From assembly GCA_046297935.1 (NCBI GenBank), contig JBKBHA010000003.1, positions 310,001-374,000 of the forward strand: a DNA stretch of 64,000 bases, read 5' to 3'. Position numbers and translations under genes: made by a program. The notes below the pieces were generated by a model, which saw nothing but the letters and a program-made list of their open reading frames with translations, was not told the origin of the DNA and did not search any database. The stretch comes from CAYMZZ01 sp046297935. Its GTDB lineage: Bacteria > Bacteroidota > Bacteroidia > Chitinophagales > Chitinophagaceae. This document shows positions 8,117 through 19,400 of this stretch, piece by piece (the first letter of the stretch is position 1; every line of letters begins with the position of its first letter).

Positions 8117-10315
8117 ATGACGAAGAGCTGGAGCACACTTAAAAGGATCATTCGGGAATCGCGCGAGGAGCGGGAATTATTACTCACCTTAATAGATAAG
8201 AACGGAAAAATCCGTTCGGCCAACACAAACATGCTTCGGCAGCTGGGGTTGGCAGATCCCCGGCATCATGACATCAATTTCTTCGACCTCATTGACCCCG
8301 TACATAAAGACGAATTCCTTCAAAAAATTAACACTGAGAATAAGGACAACCCTTCTTTCGAAATAGAATTATACGTACGAAATGGCCAGTATCACCCAAT
8401 GAAATGGCAGGTGAATCGGCTATTGGACTCAAACGGCAGCCAACAAACCTTTTTTTGTATGGGTTTCATGTTGCTCGACGAGATTCGCTTGCACCGATTC
8501 AACGAACTTGTAAAGAGCAATTGCCATTTAATCATTGAGAGCCTGAGCGGCATCCTTTTTCAGGATAAGCATGGCGAAATTATAGCGGCCAACCAGAAGC
8601 TCGCCAATATTTTTGAAACCAGCCTGGAGCGACTCTATCAATTAAAGAACGTATCCCAGCTTTGGGATAGCCATTGGATCATAGAGGATGAAGATGGGCA
8701 CGTTGTTCCCTACGAGGAATCGCCCTTTAGAATTACTCAGAAAACCGGCCTTCCCTGCAAAAAAACCCTGGTCATTTCAGGGGGCACCGGCGAAAAACTC
8801 TGGGTTCAATTTAATAGTCAGCTTTTGCCCGCCGATGCTAATAACCATGAGTTTGCCGTAGTGACCAGTGTAATTGACCTGACGCACGAACGCAGATTAT
8901 TAAAGGAGCTACACGATCGGAAATATCTGATGAAATCCTTTCTCGAAAGCACTCCCAACCTGGCCTGGGTACTGGACGAAGATGAAACGCTCCTTTTCGC
9001 CAGCAATGCCTTTCTTGAATATTTTCAGCTGAAAGAAAGCGAAGCAATTGGTAAAAAGGTATCGACATTGCTGCCAGCAACACTGGTAAAAACTCTGTAT
9101 AAGAATCACCTTGAAGTGCTGGACTCGGGCGAACCCCAACGAATGACCCAGCAGCTTGAACTTGCGAATGGCCGAAATGTGGTGTCGCATATCAACCTTT
9201 TTCCAATTGATATGCCCTCCGGTAAACGTTTGCTTGGTGGTCAATCGGTAAGCGTTCCGGACAAAACAAAGCTTGAAAAAGAACTGCACAAAGCGCAGGA
9301 ACGACTCCTTACACTTAGCCGGGCTACCTCCGATGCTATTTGGGAATGGGATATGCAGACAGGAACCATTTACCGAAATGACACCCTGATGGAAATGATC
9401 GGCTATCAGCTCGATAGCAGCCGGGGGCTCTCCTGGTGGTTACGTCGTATTCACCCCGACGACCGCAACCGCGTAGCTGATAAGGTGAAAGAAGCAACCG
9501 ATAACCTGCAACAGTCCTGGGAAGACTCCTATCGATTCAAATGTGCCGACGGAAACTATAAATTCATTCAGGACCGCGGATTTGTGGTGTATGAAAATGG
9601 ATTGCCGGTCAAAATGATCGGATCATTGCAGGATATTTCAGCGATCAAAGAACTTGAGTCGAAGCTCAATGACGAACGATTGCAGAAACAAAAAGAGCTT
9701 TCCGAAACGGTGATACAGGTGACCGAAAATGAGCGTACCAAAATTGGTCATGAGCTGCACGACAACGTGAACCAGATATTAAGTACGGCAAAACTGTTTG
9801 TGGATATGCTTCAATGTGCCACGGCTGACCAACAGGTTATCAAGGACAAAAGCAATGACTACCTGGCAATGGCGATTGAAGAAATAAGAACCTTGTCACG
9901 TGAACTGGTGGCACCACAGCTCAAAGAAGAGAAACTGGGCGATAGCATTCGATTATTGGTTGAAGACATTGAGATGGCCCATGATATGACGATACGCTTT
10001 ACTGGCGATGTCGCATTGGAAACTTTATCGCAGGGGAAAAAAGTGACCATCTTTCGCATAGTTCAGGAGCAGTTAAAAAACATCATTAAACACAGCCAGG
10101 CAACCTGCACAAAGATCGATCTTCAGCATGTTGACGGAAATGCGCTCTTGACAATCGCCGATGATGGTCAAGGTTTTGATCCGGAACAGACCCACCGTGG
10201 TATAGGATTGTCCAATATTTACGAACGCACCAAATTCTACAATGGCCGTGTTGACATACGTGCAGCAGTTGGAAAAGGATGTACGATAACGGTTAGCATA
10301 CCGCTAAACGACTAA
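8117..10315 (+). CDS. Soluble PAS sensor histidine kinase, HisKA_3 type
   Basis: The protein (732 residues) has no membrane segment. Four PAS units cover about residues 20-125, 135-265, 270-390 and 395-525, the last with a typical PAC end (VKMIGSLQDISAIKEL). The phosphoacceptor His is at about 548 (IGHELHDNVNQIL), and the ATPase domain keeps the N-box (VQEQLKNIIKHSQ) and G-boxes (DDGQGFD, GIGLSNIYER). It is probably cotranscribed with the receiver gene 36 bp upstream. It ends only 10 bp from the stop of the convergent kinase gene. A cytoplasmic signal is likely; its nature is unknown. Confidence 0.92.
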   Translation: MTKSWSTLKRIIRESREERELLLTLIDKNGKIRSANTNMLRQLGLADPRHHDINFFDLIDPVHKDEFLQKINTENKDNPSFEIELYVRNGQYHPMKWQVNRLLDSNGSQQTFFCMGFMLLDEIRLHRFNELVKSNCHLIIESLSGILFQDKHGEIIAANQKLANIFETSLERLYQLKNVSQLWDSHWIIEDEDGHVVPYEESPFRITQKTGLPCKKTLVISGGTGEKLWVQFNSQLLPADANNHEFAVVTSVIDLTHERRLLKELHDRKYLMKSFLESTPNLAWVLDEDETLLFASNAFLEYFQLKESEAIGKKVSTLLPATLVKTLYKNHLEVLDSGEPQRMTQQLELANGRNVVSHINLFPIDMPSGKRLLGGQSVSVPDKTKLEKELHKAQERLLTLSRATSDAIWEWDMQTGTIYRNDTLMEMIGYQLDSSRGLSWWLRRIHPDDRNRVADKVKEATDNLQQSWEDSYRFKCADGNYKFIQDRGFVVYENGLPVKMIGSLQDISAIKELESKLNDERLQKQKELSETVIQVTENERTKIGHELHDNVNQILSTAKLFVDMLQCATADQQVIKDKSNDYLAMAIEEIRTLSRELVAPQLKEEKLGDSIRLLVEDIEMAHDMTIRFTGDVALETLSQGKKVTIFRIVQEQLKNIIKHSQATCTKIDLQHVDGNALLTIADDGQGFDPEQTHRGIGLSNIYERTKFYNGRVDIRAAVGKGCTITVSIPLND

Positions 10316-10325
10316 TCGGTATTGA

Positions 10326-12887
10326 TCAATTTGATACCCGGCAGTCAAACAAAGCAATCAGTTCACAACCTTTACCCGGCTCGGTAATGATACGTAAATC
10401 GCCATTGAACAGCGATACCCGGGTTCGCATATTCATCAACCCAACGCCTTTGGACTTCCTGGACGGATCAAATCCCACTCCATCATCTTTTATATGCATC
10501 TCTACCCAGTCAACATCTTGTTTTAGCTGAAGGCTAATGTGCGAAGCTTTTGCATATTTCAGAATATTGTTGAACTGCTCCTGTACAATCCGGTAAATAG
10601 CCAGTTTCAACTTTTCTGATAGCTGCGATTCATCTACGCCATTGTAAGACCTTGTAATTTGCAACTGGCTACCCTTTCGGGTGGTTGCAATAATATGATC
10701 CAATGCTTCCAGCAAAGCTGACTCATTAAGCGAAGGTGGTATAAGCGCATGAGAAAGTGTTCTGATTTCATTAATTGCGCTATTGATCAATTTATCGGTT
10801 TCCTGTATTAGCGGTGAAGGTTCAGGCGCAGTTGACTGAACCAATCCAAGATAAAGGCGCGCACTGGCAAGTATCTGGTTGATGTTGTCGTGAAGCTCGA
10901 TTCCAATCTCTCTGCGTTCCTGTTCCTGAGCTGAAATCACAGCATCAGTAACTAATTGCTGGCGTGCCTGACGTTCCGATTCCAATGCTGCCTCCAGTTC
11001 CACTTTTTCAGTCACATTCAGCTCTACCATCAATACTACTTCGCGATTGTTGAGATTGAACAGTTGCGCAGTTCTCTCCATTGCTATGACCTGCCCATTG
11101 CGACGAATACCACGGGAAACACCCAGTCGTTTGGACGCTTGTCCCAATCGAAGTGTTTCGGGCAATTCCATTAATGCATCCAGCATTTGCCTGTCGGCAA
11201 TGATGTCAATCAGTTTCAGCCGCATAAACTCCTGGCGATGATACCCGTATTCCCGCTCCGCCGTTTGGTTTACCTGCAAAATTTCTGTCGTCTCGGGATC
11301 CCAGAGCAAAATAGCCGCAGGCGAGCCTTCAAACAGATGGCGGTAGCGTTCTTCGGATGTCTTGATTAATTCCTGCTGGCGTTTATTTTCAGTGATATCG
11401 GTCTGAATTGCAAAAAACTGTTCAAGCTCACCGGCTTTGTTCAATAACGGTTGGCATTGTACTCGCACCCAAAAAGGTTGCCGATCGCGTGTGTAGTTGA
11501 GCACTTCCACCTCAAATGGCTTTTGGTTATCAAGACAACGACGCATAAATCTTATGACAGCGGGGTCTGTATCAGGACCCTGTAAAAAGCTACCAGGTGT
11601 TTTCCCAAGCACTTCGTCCAATTGATAGCCGGTCATATTCGTAAAGCCTCTGTTGGTCCAGGTAATGCAGCCTTTGCCATCGGTCACCACTACGGCATTG
11701 GGAGTTTCTTCCACAATTAGAGATAGTCGAACGAGTTCGCTCTCTGCTTTCACTTTCTCGGTAATATCGCGCGAGTTGAAAACAATTCCATTTACAGCCG
11801 GGTCGTCGAGCAGGTTTACCATTTCGGTTTCTATCCATCGCCATTGGCCTCTGGAATTCCTGAATCGAAAAGGGCGGGACGCGTGTTGGGGACTGCTATT
11901 GAGCAGTTGAAATGCCTCCCGCAAAAATTGAATATCCTCCTCGAAAACGAAATCAAAACAATTTTTACCCTGCAAGAAATCCGGTTGAAAGCCGAGTACC
12001 CTGAGGCAATTGGGGCTTACGTATTTAAACTTACCCTTCGTATCGATAACCCAGATGAGATCTGAACCACTTCGGATCAAAGCACTCAGCCTTCGTTCGC
12101 TGCTGGCTATCTGTTCAGCAGCATATCTACGTTCTGTTATGTCCCAGAAAGTACACACGAGCGCGTTTACCTGATCATCGTGCAACAGATTGGCCAGTCC
12201 CATTTGAAACCATCGGTATCCGCCTTCTGAATCCTTAACCCGCAATTCCAAATCCGGTTGCTTATCGGGATTAGCTAACACGAGATCAATAACCGCTTGC
12301 AACTCAGGTATATCTTCCTGGTGAATAATTTCCCTGGCGTTCTTACCCAGCAGATCATCGGCCTCATAGCCAATTACACTTCGAACGGAACTGGTGCAAA
12401 AAATAAATGTCCCCTCAGGCCGCATGAGCGCTTTAGCAGTTGGACTGTTTTCAGTAAGCACCCGAAAAAGGCGATCCTGCTTGGACATGATTCGCCGAAC
12501 TCTGGCCCTTTCAATACTGTACCTTATTGCTTTGTTCAACATCGGCGCATTCAACTGGTCTTTGACCAGATAATCCTGAGCTCCTAATTGCAGGCTTTCC
12601 ACTCCGTATCTTTCGTCCTCCATGCCAGTTAAAACCATCAGTGGTACCTGGTTTAAGGTCTGCAGCATTCTTCGAACTCCTTCGATGCCACTGCTATCGG
12701 GCAGGCTCAGATCAAGAAGTACCAGATCGAACTGGTTGAAGCGCGACTGGCTTATACCGTCAGACAATCGTTGAGCATGCGAAATAGAAAGTTGCCAGGG
12801 TCCTTCTTTCAGGTATTCGCCCACCAGAAAAAAATCTCCAGGATTATCTTCCACGACCAGTATTCGTAATGATTCAGAATGCGTCAT
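10326..12887 (-). CDS. Receiver-PAS hybrid histidine kinase
   Basis: The protein (853 residues) starts with a receiver domain (acidic pair E13-D14, phosphoacceptor D59 in LVLLDLSLPD), continues with four PAS domains (about 135-255, 265-385, 390-510, 515-640) and ends in a HisKA_3 kinase with the phospho-His at about 666 (IGIELHDNINQIL) and an HATPase domain (DDGVGFD, GVGLMNMRTR). There is no membrane segment. The start codon overlaps the stop of the preceding receiver gene (ATGA), so translation is coupled. The N-terminal receiver makes it a likely acceptor as well as donor of phosphate within this operon. Confidence 0.93.
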   Translation of the reverse strand: MTHSESLRILVVEDNPGDFFLVGEYLKEGPWQLSISHAQRLSDGISQSRFNQFDLVLLDLSLPDSSGIEGVRRMLQTLNQVPLMVLTGMEDERYGVESLQLGAQDYLVKDQLNAPMLNKAIRYSIERARVRRIMSKQDRLFRVLTENSPTAKALMRPEGTFIFCTSSVRSVIGYEADDLLGKNAREIIHQEDIPELQAVIDLVLANPDKQPDLELRVKDSEGGYRWFQMGLANLLHDDQVNALVCTFWDITERRYAAEQIASSERRLSALIRSGSDLIWVIDTKGKFKYVSPNCLRVLGFQPDFLQGKNCFDFVFEEDIQFLREAFQLLNSSPQHASRPFRFRNSRGQWRWIETEMVNLLDDPAVNGIVFNSRDITEKVKAESELVRLSLIVEETPNAVVVTDGKGCITWTNRGFTNMTGYQLDEVLGKTPGSFLQGPDTDPAVIRFMRRCLDNQKPFEVEVLNYTRDRQPFWVRVQCQPLLNKAGELEQFFAIQTDITENKRQQELIKTSEERYRHLFEGSPAAILLWDPETTEILQVNQTAEREYGYHRQEFMRLKLIDIIADRQMLDALMELPETLRLGQASKRLGVSRGIRRNGQVIAMERTAQLFNLNNREVVLMVELNVTEKVELEAALESERQARQQLVTDAVISAQEQERREIGIELHDNINQILASARLYLGLVQSTAPEPSPLIQETDKLINSAINEIRTLSHALIPPSLNESALLEALDHIIATTRKGSQLQITRSYNGVDESQLSEKLKLAIYRIVQEQFNNILKYAKASHISLQLKQDVDWVEMHIKDDGVGFDPSRKSKGVGLMNMRTRVSLFNGDLRIITEPGKGCELIALFDCRVSN

Positions 12888-13327
12888 AACTCTCTAGTTG
12901 GTAGCTGAGCAATTTGAGTCCAATAATGTTCTATTGATCGGATGACTTCCACAAACCGTTCGAAATCGACCGGCTTGGTAATATAACAATTTGCATGTGC
13001 CGCATAAGACTCGTACACATCCCTTCCGGAGGAAGAAGTGGTAAGCATCAACACAGGTATATGGCAATACATAGGGTGGCTCTTGATAGTTGCCAGCAGT
13101 TCCTTCCCGTCCATGCGAGGCAGATTGATGTCTAGCAAAATAATGTCTGGCAGCATTGAATCGTTCCCTCCTGCCTGTTGATCAAGATAGGCCAGTGCCT
13201 GTTCTCCGTCGCGTGCAACCGCCAGCGCATCCCGCGTGTCGGCATCACCCAGGGCTTCACGGGTGAGCAGGATGTCGCCTTCATTGTCTTCGACCAGCAG
13301 GATTTTTAAGAAGCCTGGTTTACTCAT
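12884..13327 (-). CDS. Rcp1-like receiver-only response regulator
   Basis: This 147-residue receiver domain resembles Rcp1, the partner of the cyanobacterial phytochrome Cph1: E13-D14, phosphoacceptor D66 (IILLDINLPRMDG) and a conserved Lys near 117 (YITKP). There is no output domain. It overlaps both neighbours by ATGA: the phytochrome-type kinase upstream and the receiver-PAS kinase downstream. A shuttle role passing phosphate between the two is a natural inference. Confidence 0.92.
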   Translation of the reverse strand: MSKPGFLKILLVEDNEGDILLTREALGDADTRDALAVARDGEQALAYLDQQAGGNDSMLPDIILLDINLPRMDGKELLATIKSHPMYCHIPVLMLTTSSSGRDVYESYAAHANCYITKPVDFERFVEVIRSIEHYWTQIAQLPTREL

Positions 13328-14700
13328 TTTCTGAATGATTTTTTATGACCGGGTTTCCGGATCGTAAAATGAAAAGTACTTCCTTCTCCGGGAATGGACT
13401 CTACCCATATACGACCCTGGTGTTCCTCGACTATTTTCTGACATAGCGCAAGACCTATACCAGAACCTTCAAATTCAGCCTTGCTATGCAGCCGCTGAAA
13501 GATCTTAAATATTTTTCGGTGATACTCTGCACTGATGCCGATGCCGTTATCGGCAACAGACAGGTGCCAGTACTGACTGGTTTCACTACCACTTACGTTA
13601 ATCAAAGGCGGCTGCCCCGACTTCCGATAAGTAATGGCATTGCCAATAAGGTTTTGAAACAATTGTCTGATACTGGTATAGTGCCCATTAATTACAGGCA
13701 ACAATTCACAATCTATCCGGCCTCCGGTTTCAATCAGCTGGTCGCGAAATACCGAACTTGAAAGCTCCTGCACTATTTCAGCCGGATCTATGTCCTCACT
13801 TGCCAGGTCTTCCTTACTTGTTCTGGAATAGGCTAGCAGGTCATCGATCAGCGTGTGCATTCGATGTGCGCCATTGGCAGCAAACTTTACATATGTGTTG
13901 GCGACGTCATCAAGTTGCTGGCTATAGTTTTTTTGCAGCAATGTCATAAAACTATTCACCATTCGCAATGGTTCCTTGAGGTCGTGAGATGCTACGTAGG
14001 CAAATTGCTCCAGTTCAGCGTTCTTCTTTTCCAGTTCTATTACGGCAGCAGCCAGCTCCGACTGGCGGCTTTGCAACTGAGTTCGAAGCTGATACTGAAG
14101 TTCCATATTCTGTTGCAGGCCATTGAACAATCGCGGCAGCAGCGCCGATACCAGGTATGAGAGAAACAATACGTTGCTTGATATCACTGTCCATTCAACC
14201 AAAGAATAAGGATGACCGGCGCGGCCGCGTATCCACCCAAAATGGATGGCAAGGCCAAACAGCACACAAAAGCCCGTATTAATAATAGCCAGAAACAGCG
14301 GACCAGGCCGATCCAGGATTAGCAGACCGATCACCGATACGGCGAACAGAAAAGTTAGCCCCGGTCCTGGCAGGCCGGCAAAAAAAAGTAAAACAAAAGT
14401 GAGACAATATGAAAGCGACAAAATGATCGTTTTCCGACTTGCTATCGAAATACCAGGCACCAGTGCTACCCATAGCAAGGCCAGCACCATCAGTATATCT
14501 ACCAGCACTATTTCCAAGAGCCCTGTTTTTAGCGAATACCATACTCCAGGCACCAGTGCAAGGAGACTTAAAGGCAACAGGTAAACCATCATATCGGCAA
14601 ATAAGCGATCGCGCCAGAACATAACATCCTGGTCGGCCTGTGCAGCTCTACGACAACAGCATCGCTGCACACGTGCCTGATATCGTTGCCATAAATTCAT
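13324..14700 (-). CDS. Membrane histidine kinase, phytochrome-type HisKA
   Basis: The protein (458 residues) has about six hydrophobic helices in residues 25-185, a short coiled coil, then a HisKA domain with the phospho-His at about 239 (YVASHDLKEPLRM) and an HATPase domain (NLIGNAITY, DNGIGI, GSGIGLALC). No separate sensor domain is seen; the membrane part presumably senses. I chose the ATG at 14700 because it forms an ATGA overlap with the stop of the upstream kinase, like the other junctions of this operon; the frame stays open a further 26 codons upstream. Confidence 0.9.
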   Translation of the reverse strand: MNLWQRYQARVQRCCCRRAAQADQDVMFWRDRLFADMMVYLLPLSLLALVPGVWYSLKTGLLEIVLVDILMVLALLWVALVPGISIASRKTIILSLSYCLTFVLLFFAGLPGPGLTFLFAVSVIGLLILDRPGPLFLAIINTGFCVLFGLAIHFGWIRGRAGHPYSLVEWTVISSNVLFLSYLVSALLPRLFNGLQQNMELQYQLRTQLQSRQSELAAAVIELEKKNAELEQFAYVASHDLKEPLRMVNSFMTLLQKNYSQQLDDVANTYVKFAANGAHRMHTLIDDLLAYSRTSKEDLASEDIDPAEIVQELSSSVFRDQLIETGGRIDCELLPVINGHYTSIRQLFQNLIGNAITYRKSGQPPLINVSGSETSQYWHLSVADNGIGISAEYHRKIFKIFQRLHSKAEFEGSGIGLALCQKIVEEHQGRIWVESIPGEGSTFHFTIRKPGHKKSFRK

Positions 14701-16403
14701 GATTCCTGTTTGGGTATGGTGAAATAAAATTGGCTTCCCATTCCCTTTTCCGAAACAATGCCGATATGGCCGCCCCATTTTTCGACTAATCTTTTGCAGG
14801 TAGCGAGTCCGATACCTGACCCTTCTATTTCCTGACGGCTGTGTAAACGCTGAAATACACCAAAAACCCGATCATGAAATTCGGGTTCGATACCTATACC
14901 ATCGTCGTTAACGGCAATACACCAGCGATTGCCCTTGTCAACCGCTTCTATGTTGATCTGGGGTGGCTTATTGGGTTGTTGGTATTTCAGACTATTGGAG
15001 ATCAAATTTTGCAAAACAGTTTTGACTGCAACTGCGGGTACCCATACAGTGGGAAGGTCGGACCAGCTCAACGACGCTCTTTTTTCATCAATCAGCGGTT
15101 GATAAGCTTTTTTGATCTCGGATAATACCTGGTTAAGATCGGTCAGTTCGCTGGCTGCGCTGAGGCGGGTTGCTCTTGAATAAGTCAGCAGGTCTTCGAG
15201 CAATTGATTCATACGACGAGCTCCGTCTGATGCAAAATGAATATACTTCCGGGCGGAATCATCCAGCTTTTCACCGTAGTTTTTTTCCAGCAATTTCATA
15301 AACCCATCGATCATGCGTAAGGGTTCCTTAAGGTCATGCGATGCCGTATAGGCAAATTGTTCTAGCTCGATATTGGAGTCCTGTAATCGGCGCCAGTTCT
15401 CCTTTTCAACACTGATGTCTTTTAATTGTACGATAAAATGTGCTTGCTTCAGATCGGCTGAAGGCAGCATGGCTAGTGATTGTTTTACCCATACCGAATG
15501 CCCGGATGCGTGAGTCATTTCCTTTTCCCGTTCATTTAAGAAAAATTCGGCTTCACGCAACCGATCCATGGTGGCATCATCTTTCGGCTTTTCGCTATCA
15601 GGACTCAGTTCAAAGAAATTGCGTTGTTTCAATTCAGGCTCGCTATAGCCCAACATCTGGCAAAGCCGCGCATTTAATCGCACGATTCGCCCGTATTCAT
15701 CAATAATTGCCTTACCGACCAGCGCATACACAAAACTAGTTTCAAATTCCTGTTCCTTACGTTGAAGTTGTAGTTGATAAGCCTGCCGCATTCGCGCTGC
15801 ATTGACCCGGTAGGTTAGCACAAAAAACACCACCGCCAGTAACAACATGACCAAAAAGCTGACCATACTTACCTGTGTCAGGCGCGCCAGCCTAAGCATC
15901 ATTTTGCCACGGACGGTGGAAGCTTCCGTTTCAAAGCTTTCGAATTGCTCGAATATCTGGTGACGGAGTTCCACATATGCGCTGGACCGCATATAATTGT
16001 TGGCCTCTTCTTTAGTGGTTAAAGGTCCGGGCTCCACAAGGCTTTTCAATCGATTGATCCATTCTCTGAGCCTGCTGGTGCCTGGTTCAAGCGAACGAAT
16101 AGCCATACTTTCCAGATCATAGGATTCCAGTACAGCCAAATGTTCCTGTATCTCGGCCAGTTCCTTTTCAAAAGCATTTCGATTATGATCACGACCTGTA
16201 ACAATATAATGATATGCCTCGCTGGCGAGGCGCGATTCGGTCAACTGTATCCTGTAGACCTCATCAAGTGCTTTCTCCAGTTCAAAAATTTCATCTCGCT
16301 GTCTGATTTGCTGCAAATAAGACGCCACAAAGGCGGCACCGGTCAGCAACATAACCACAATGGAAACAGGAAGAATTGTTCGAATGATAGAAAATCGCAT
16401 CAT
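14697..16403 (-). CDS. CHASE3-PAS histidine kinase
   Basis: The protein (568 residues) has a membrane helix at about 8-28, a CHASE3-type extracytoplasmic sensor (about 30-175), a second helix (about 178-200), one PAS domain (about 220-325), and HisKA with the phospho-His near 356 (YTASHDLKEPLRM). The HATPase domain keeps NLISNSLKY, DDGIGI and GSGIGLATC. It begins 11 bp after the stop of the large PAS kinase and its stop overlaps the next start. It should detect an external or periplasmic signal; which one is unknown. Two ATGs stand in tandem at the start. Confidence 0.93.
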   Translation of the reverse strand: MMRFSIIRTILPVSIVVMLLTGAAFVASYLQQIRQRDEIFELEKALDEVYRIQLTESRLASEAYHYIVTGRDHNRNAFEKELAEIQEHLAVLESYDLESMAIRSLEPGTSRLREWINRLKSLVEPGPLTTKEEANNYMRSSAYVELRHQIFEQFESFETEASTVRGKMMLRLARLTQVSMVSFLVMLLLAVVFFVLTYRVNAARMRQAYQLQLQRKEQEFETSFVYALVGKAIIDEYGRIVRLNARLCQMLGYSEPELKQRNFFELSPDSEKPKDDATMDRLREAEFFLNEREKEMTHASGHSVWVKQSLAMLPSADLKQAHFIVQLKDISVEKENWRRLQDSNIELEQFAYTASHDLKEPLRMIDGFMKLLEKNYGEKLDDSARKYIHFASDGARRMNQLLEDLLTYSRATRLSAASELTDLNQVLSEIKKAYQPLIDEKRASLSWSDLPTVWVPAVAVKTVLQNLISNSLKYQQPNKPPQINIEAVDKGNRWCIAVNDDGIGIEPEFHDRVFGVFQRLHSRQEIEGSGIGLATCKRLVEKWGGHIGIVSEKGMGSQFYFTIPKQES

Positions 16404-16414
16404 CTGGGTACCCG

Positions 16415-19400
16415 TTAGTTGTTTTGGATTCTTTTTTTCGGAATAGTAAAACTAAAGGTACTACCCTGACCCAATGCCGATTCCACCCAAATATTGCCGC
16501 CGGCACGTTCTACAATTTTTTTACAAACCGATAAGCCAATGCCGGTACCATTGTACTGGCTTTGTGAGTGTAGCCGTTGAAACACCACAAATATCCGATC
16601 GAAGTAACGGGGTTCAATGCCAATTCCGTTGTCGTTTACGGTAAATAACCAGTGATCGGCCTGTTCCAATGCGTCGATCCGAACTATGGGCTGGCTCTGT
16701 TCATTGTACTTGAGCCCATTGTTCACCAGATTTTGGATTAGCTGGAACATTTGTGTGCGATTAGTGTCCGATAGAACCGGCAACTGACCCACCTCTATCA
16801 ACGCTCCGCGCATCTTAATACGGTCATCAAGGGTATAGATCACCTCCTCCACTATCTGGTTCATATCGGTGTCGCCCAGATCATCGCGGCCCGAATCGAG
16901 ACGGCTGTAATCCAGCAGATCCTGAATAAGCCGCTTCATTCTGTCGGCACCATTCACGGCAAACCTGACATATTCTCGAGCAGTATCATCCAATTTGCTA
17001 CCATACTTCCTGTCAAGCAGCTGCAAAAAACTGCTCACCATGCGCAGCGGCTCCTGCAAATCATGTGATGCTACATATGCGAAGCGTTCCAGTTCAATAT
17101 TGGAAGTTACCAGCTCCTCTGTTTTACGCACCAGCTGTTGATTCAATTGATGCAGGCGGTCTCTCGATCTTTTCAGGGCTGTAATATCCCTTGCATAGCA
17201 AACCACCCCTTTAGTTGTTCGATCTTTATGAAAAACAGGTGACAAGCTCATAATATAAAAATGCTTTTCCCGATCGCCGGGATACAGATAGGCATCTTCC
17301 AACTGATAGCTTTCGCCTGCAAGTGCACGTCGGTAACGTTCTGTCCAAATCTGAATCAACTCTTCCGAAAAACCCGAATCGGCAACCCGATCGCCTGGCT
17401 TAACCTCACGACCCAGCAATTTTTGCATGGAATGTTGAAAAGCCGTATTGGCGGTGACCAATTCAAGTTCTGTACTAACAGACCAAATCATGTCACTAGT
17501 GCTGTTGATTACGGTATCCAGGTTTTGTTGTATAGCGATGATTTCGTTCAGTTGTTTCACCTGCTCTGTAATATCCTGAACAGTACCTTCCAGCCGGATC
17601 GGAACACCCTGCTCGTTTCGGATTATTTCACCCTTTTCTCTCACCGTCTTTATTTCGCCATTGGGAAGTATTACCCGATGCTCAAAATCCAAAGCTGCCC
17701 CTTGCTCCATTATTTGTTCATTCATCAAGGCAAAATCGGCTCTATCGTCGGGGTGCATGGTTTCGATAAATGTATCAAGGCTGGGTTCAAAAAACTGACG
17801 GCTCACCCCCCATATTTCAAAAACTTCATCGGTCCAGAACAATTTACCATTCACCATATCCAACTCCCAATAACCAAGCTTCGCTATCTGTTGGGCCGTT
17901 TCCAGCTTCTGATTAATAGATATCAAACGCTTTTCAAAGTTTCGCGAAACGGTAATATCTCGCGAATAGCAGGCTATTCCGATAATGCCGAAGGGTCCCT
18001 TAATCGGGTTGATACGTACCTGTGCCCAGCTCTCTGCGTATCCTTCGCCTGCAGCCGTGTAAATTTCTGTTTCAAAAGATTCGCCCGAAAGGCCTCGCTC
18101 GTACATCGCTACCCAGGCATTCAAAAATTCATCCGGAAATACATCACGCATGATCAGGTCATCGCCCGGTTTTACGGTTCTTCCAGCCGATGCCTGAAGG
18201 CTCTCTATAAAAGCACGATTGGCGGTAATCAGTCTCAACTGGTTGTCCACACTCCAAATCAAATCGTTCGTATTGTTAATGAGCGCTTCCTGATTGGTCT
18301 GCAACTTCGCCAGCGCACGTTCAGCTTCCATCCGTTCAGTGATGTCATTCGCTTGTATAAGAATGGCACTTTTGCCGGCATAGATAATCTCATGAGAGGA
18401 GATTTGTACATCCAGTTGACGGCCGGTTTTACTGATATGACGCCATACACCCTGGTAGGCTCCTGCAGCTTCCGACTCGTCGTACCAGCGTAGATGAGCA
18501 AGTCGCACGGCCTCCTCTGCCGGGCGTATATCCCGCAACGACATTTTCAAAAACTCTTCCCGGCTATACCCGTATTTTCGACATGCTTCTTTATTCGCCT
18601 CCAGAAATTGAAGGGTGCCGGGTTCCACAACCCAAATGGGTTGCGGATTTTCTTCAAACACAGTTCGATAATTCTGTTCACTGTCGGCAAGCGCTTTACG
18701 TGCTTGTACCTGCATCGATAAATCGATGCCATAAATAATTACACCTGTAATATTTCCGTGCGGATCGCGGTATGGCTGAAATGCCAGATTAATGTATCGT
18801 GTTTCCAGCTCACCCGAACGTATTTGATTGATCCGTGCTGGAACTTCACGCTCCACTATCTCCTTCCCCGATTCAATTACCTGTAGTAGTAAGGCTTCGA
18901 TATCAAATCCGGGCTCGAAACCAAATATCTCAGGAAATCGCAGGTCTCGCACCGAAGTCATGCCCGCTGCTTTTTCGAAGAAAGGATTGGCAAACTCAAT
19001 ACGCAAGTCAATTGCTCTAACGATACAAATGAGTGCAGGCGCACTTTGAAACATCGATACATATCGACGCTGCTCATCGGTTTGCAGCGCTCGCGCCAGC
19101 AGCTGCTCAACCTGTAGGGCAAGCATGTCGGCAATGCCTTCGAGTAATCTGACTTCTTCTGTAAGAAAGCAGGAAGCACCTGCGCCTTTGGTAGCCAAAT
19201 AGCCCGCTTCTACCAGCAAGGTTTCACCGTTGTTAAGCGTACGTTGGGAAGTAAGTTTTTGTTCTACATGTCGAAAATCGGGTGTTTTGAATCTTCGGCC
19301 CCCGTACGATATTGAAGACTCCGCAATTTCAGGATGTTGCAGTCCGGAAGGTATCAGGCTGACGGCTTTTTCAAATAGCCGGTTGATCGAAGTTTCTTCA

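Noticed and set aside
14701..14778. Upstream extension of the kinase gene with start at 14778
   Set aside because: The ATG at 14700 forms an ATGA overlap like its neighbours, and the extra 26 residues do not resemble a kinase N terminus.
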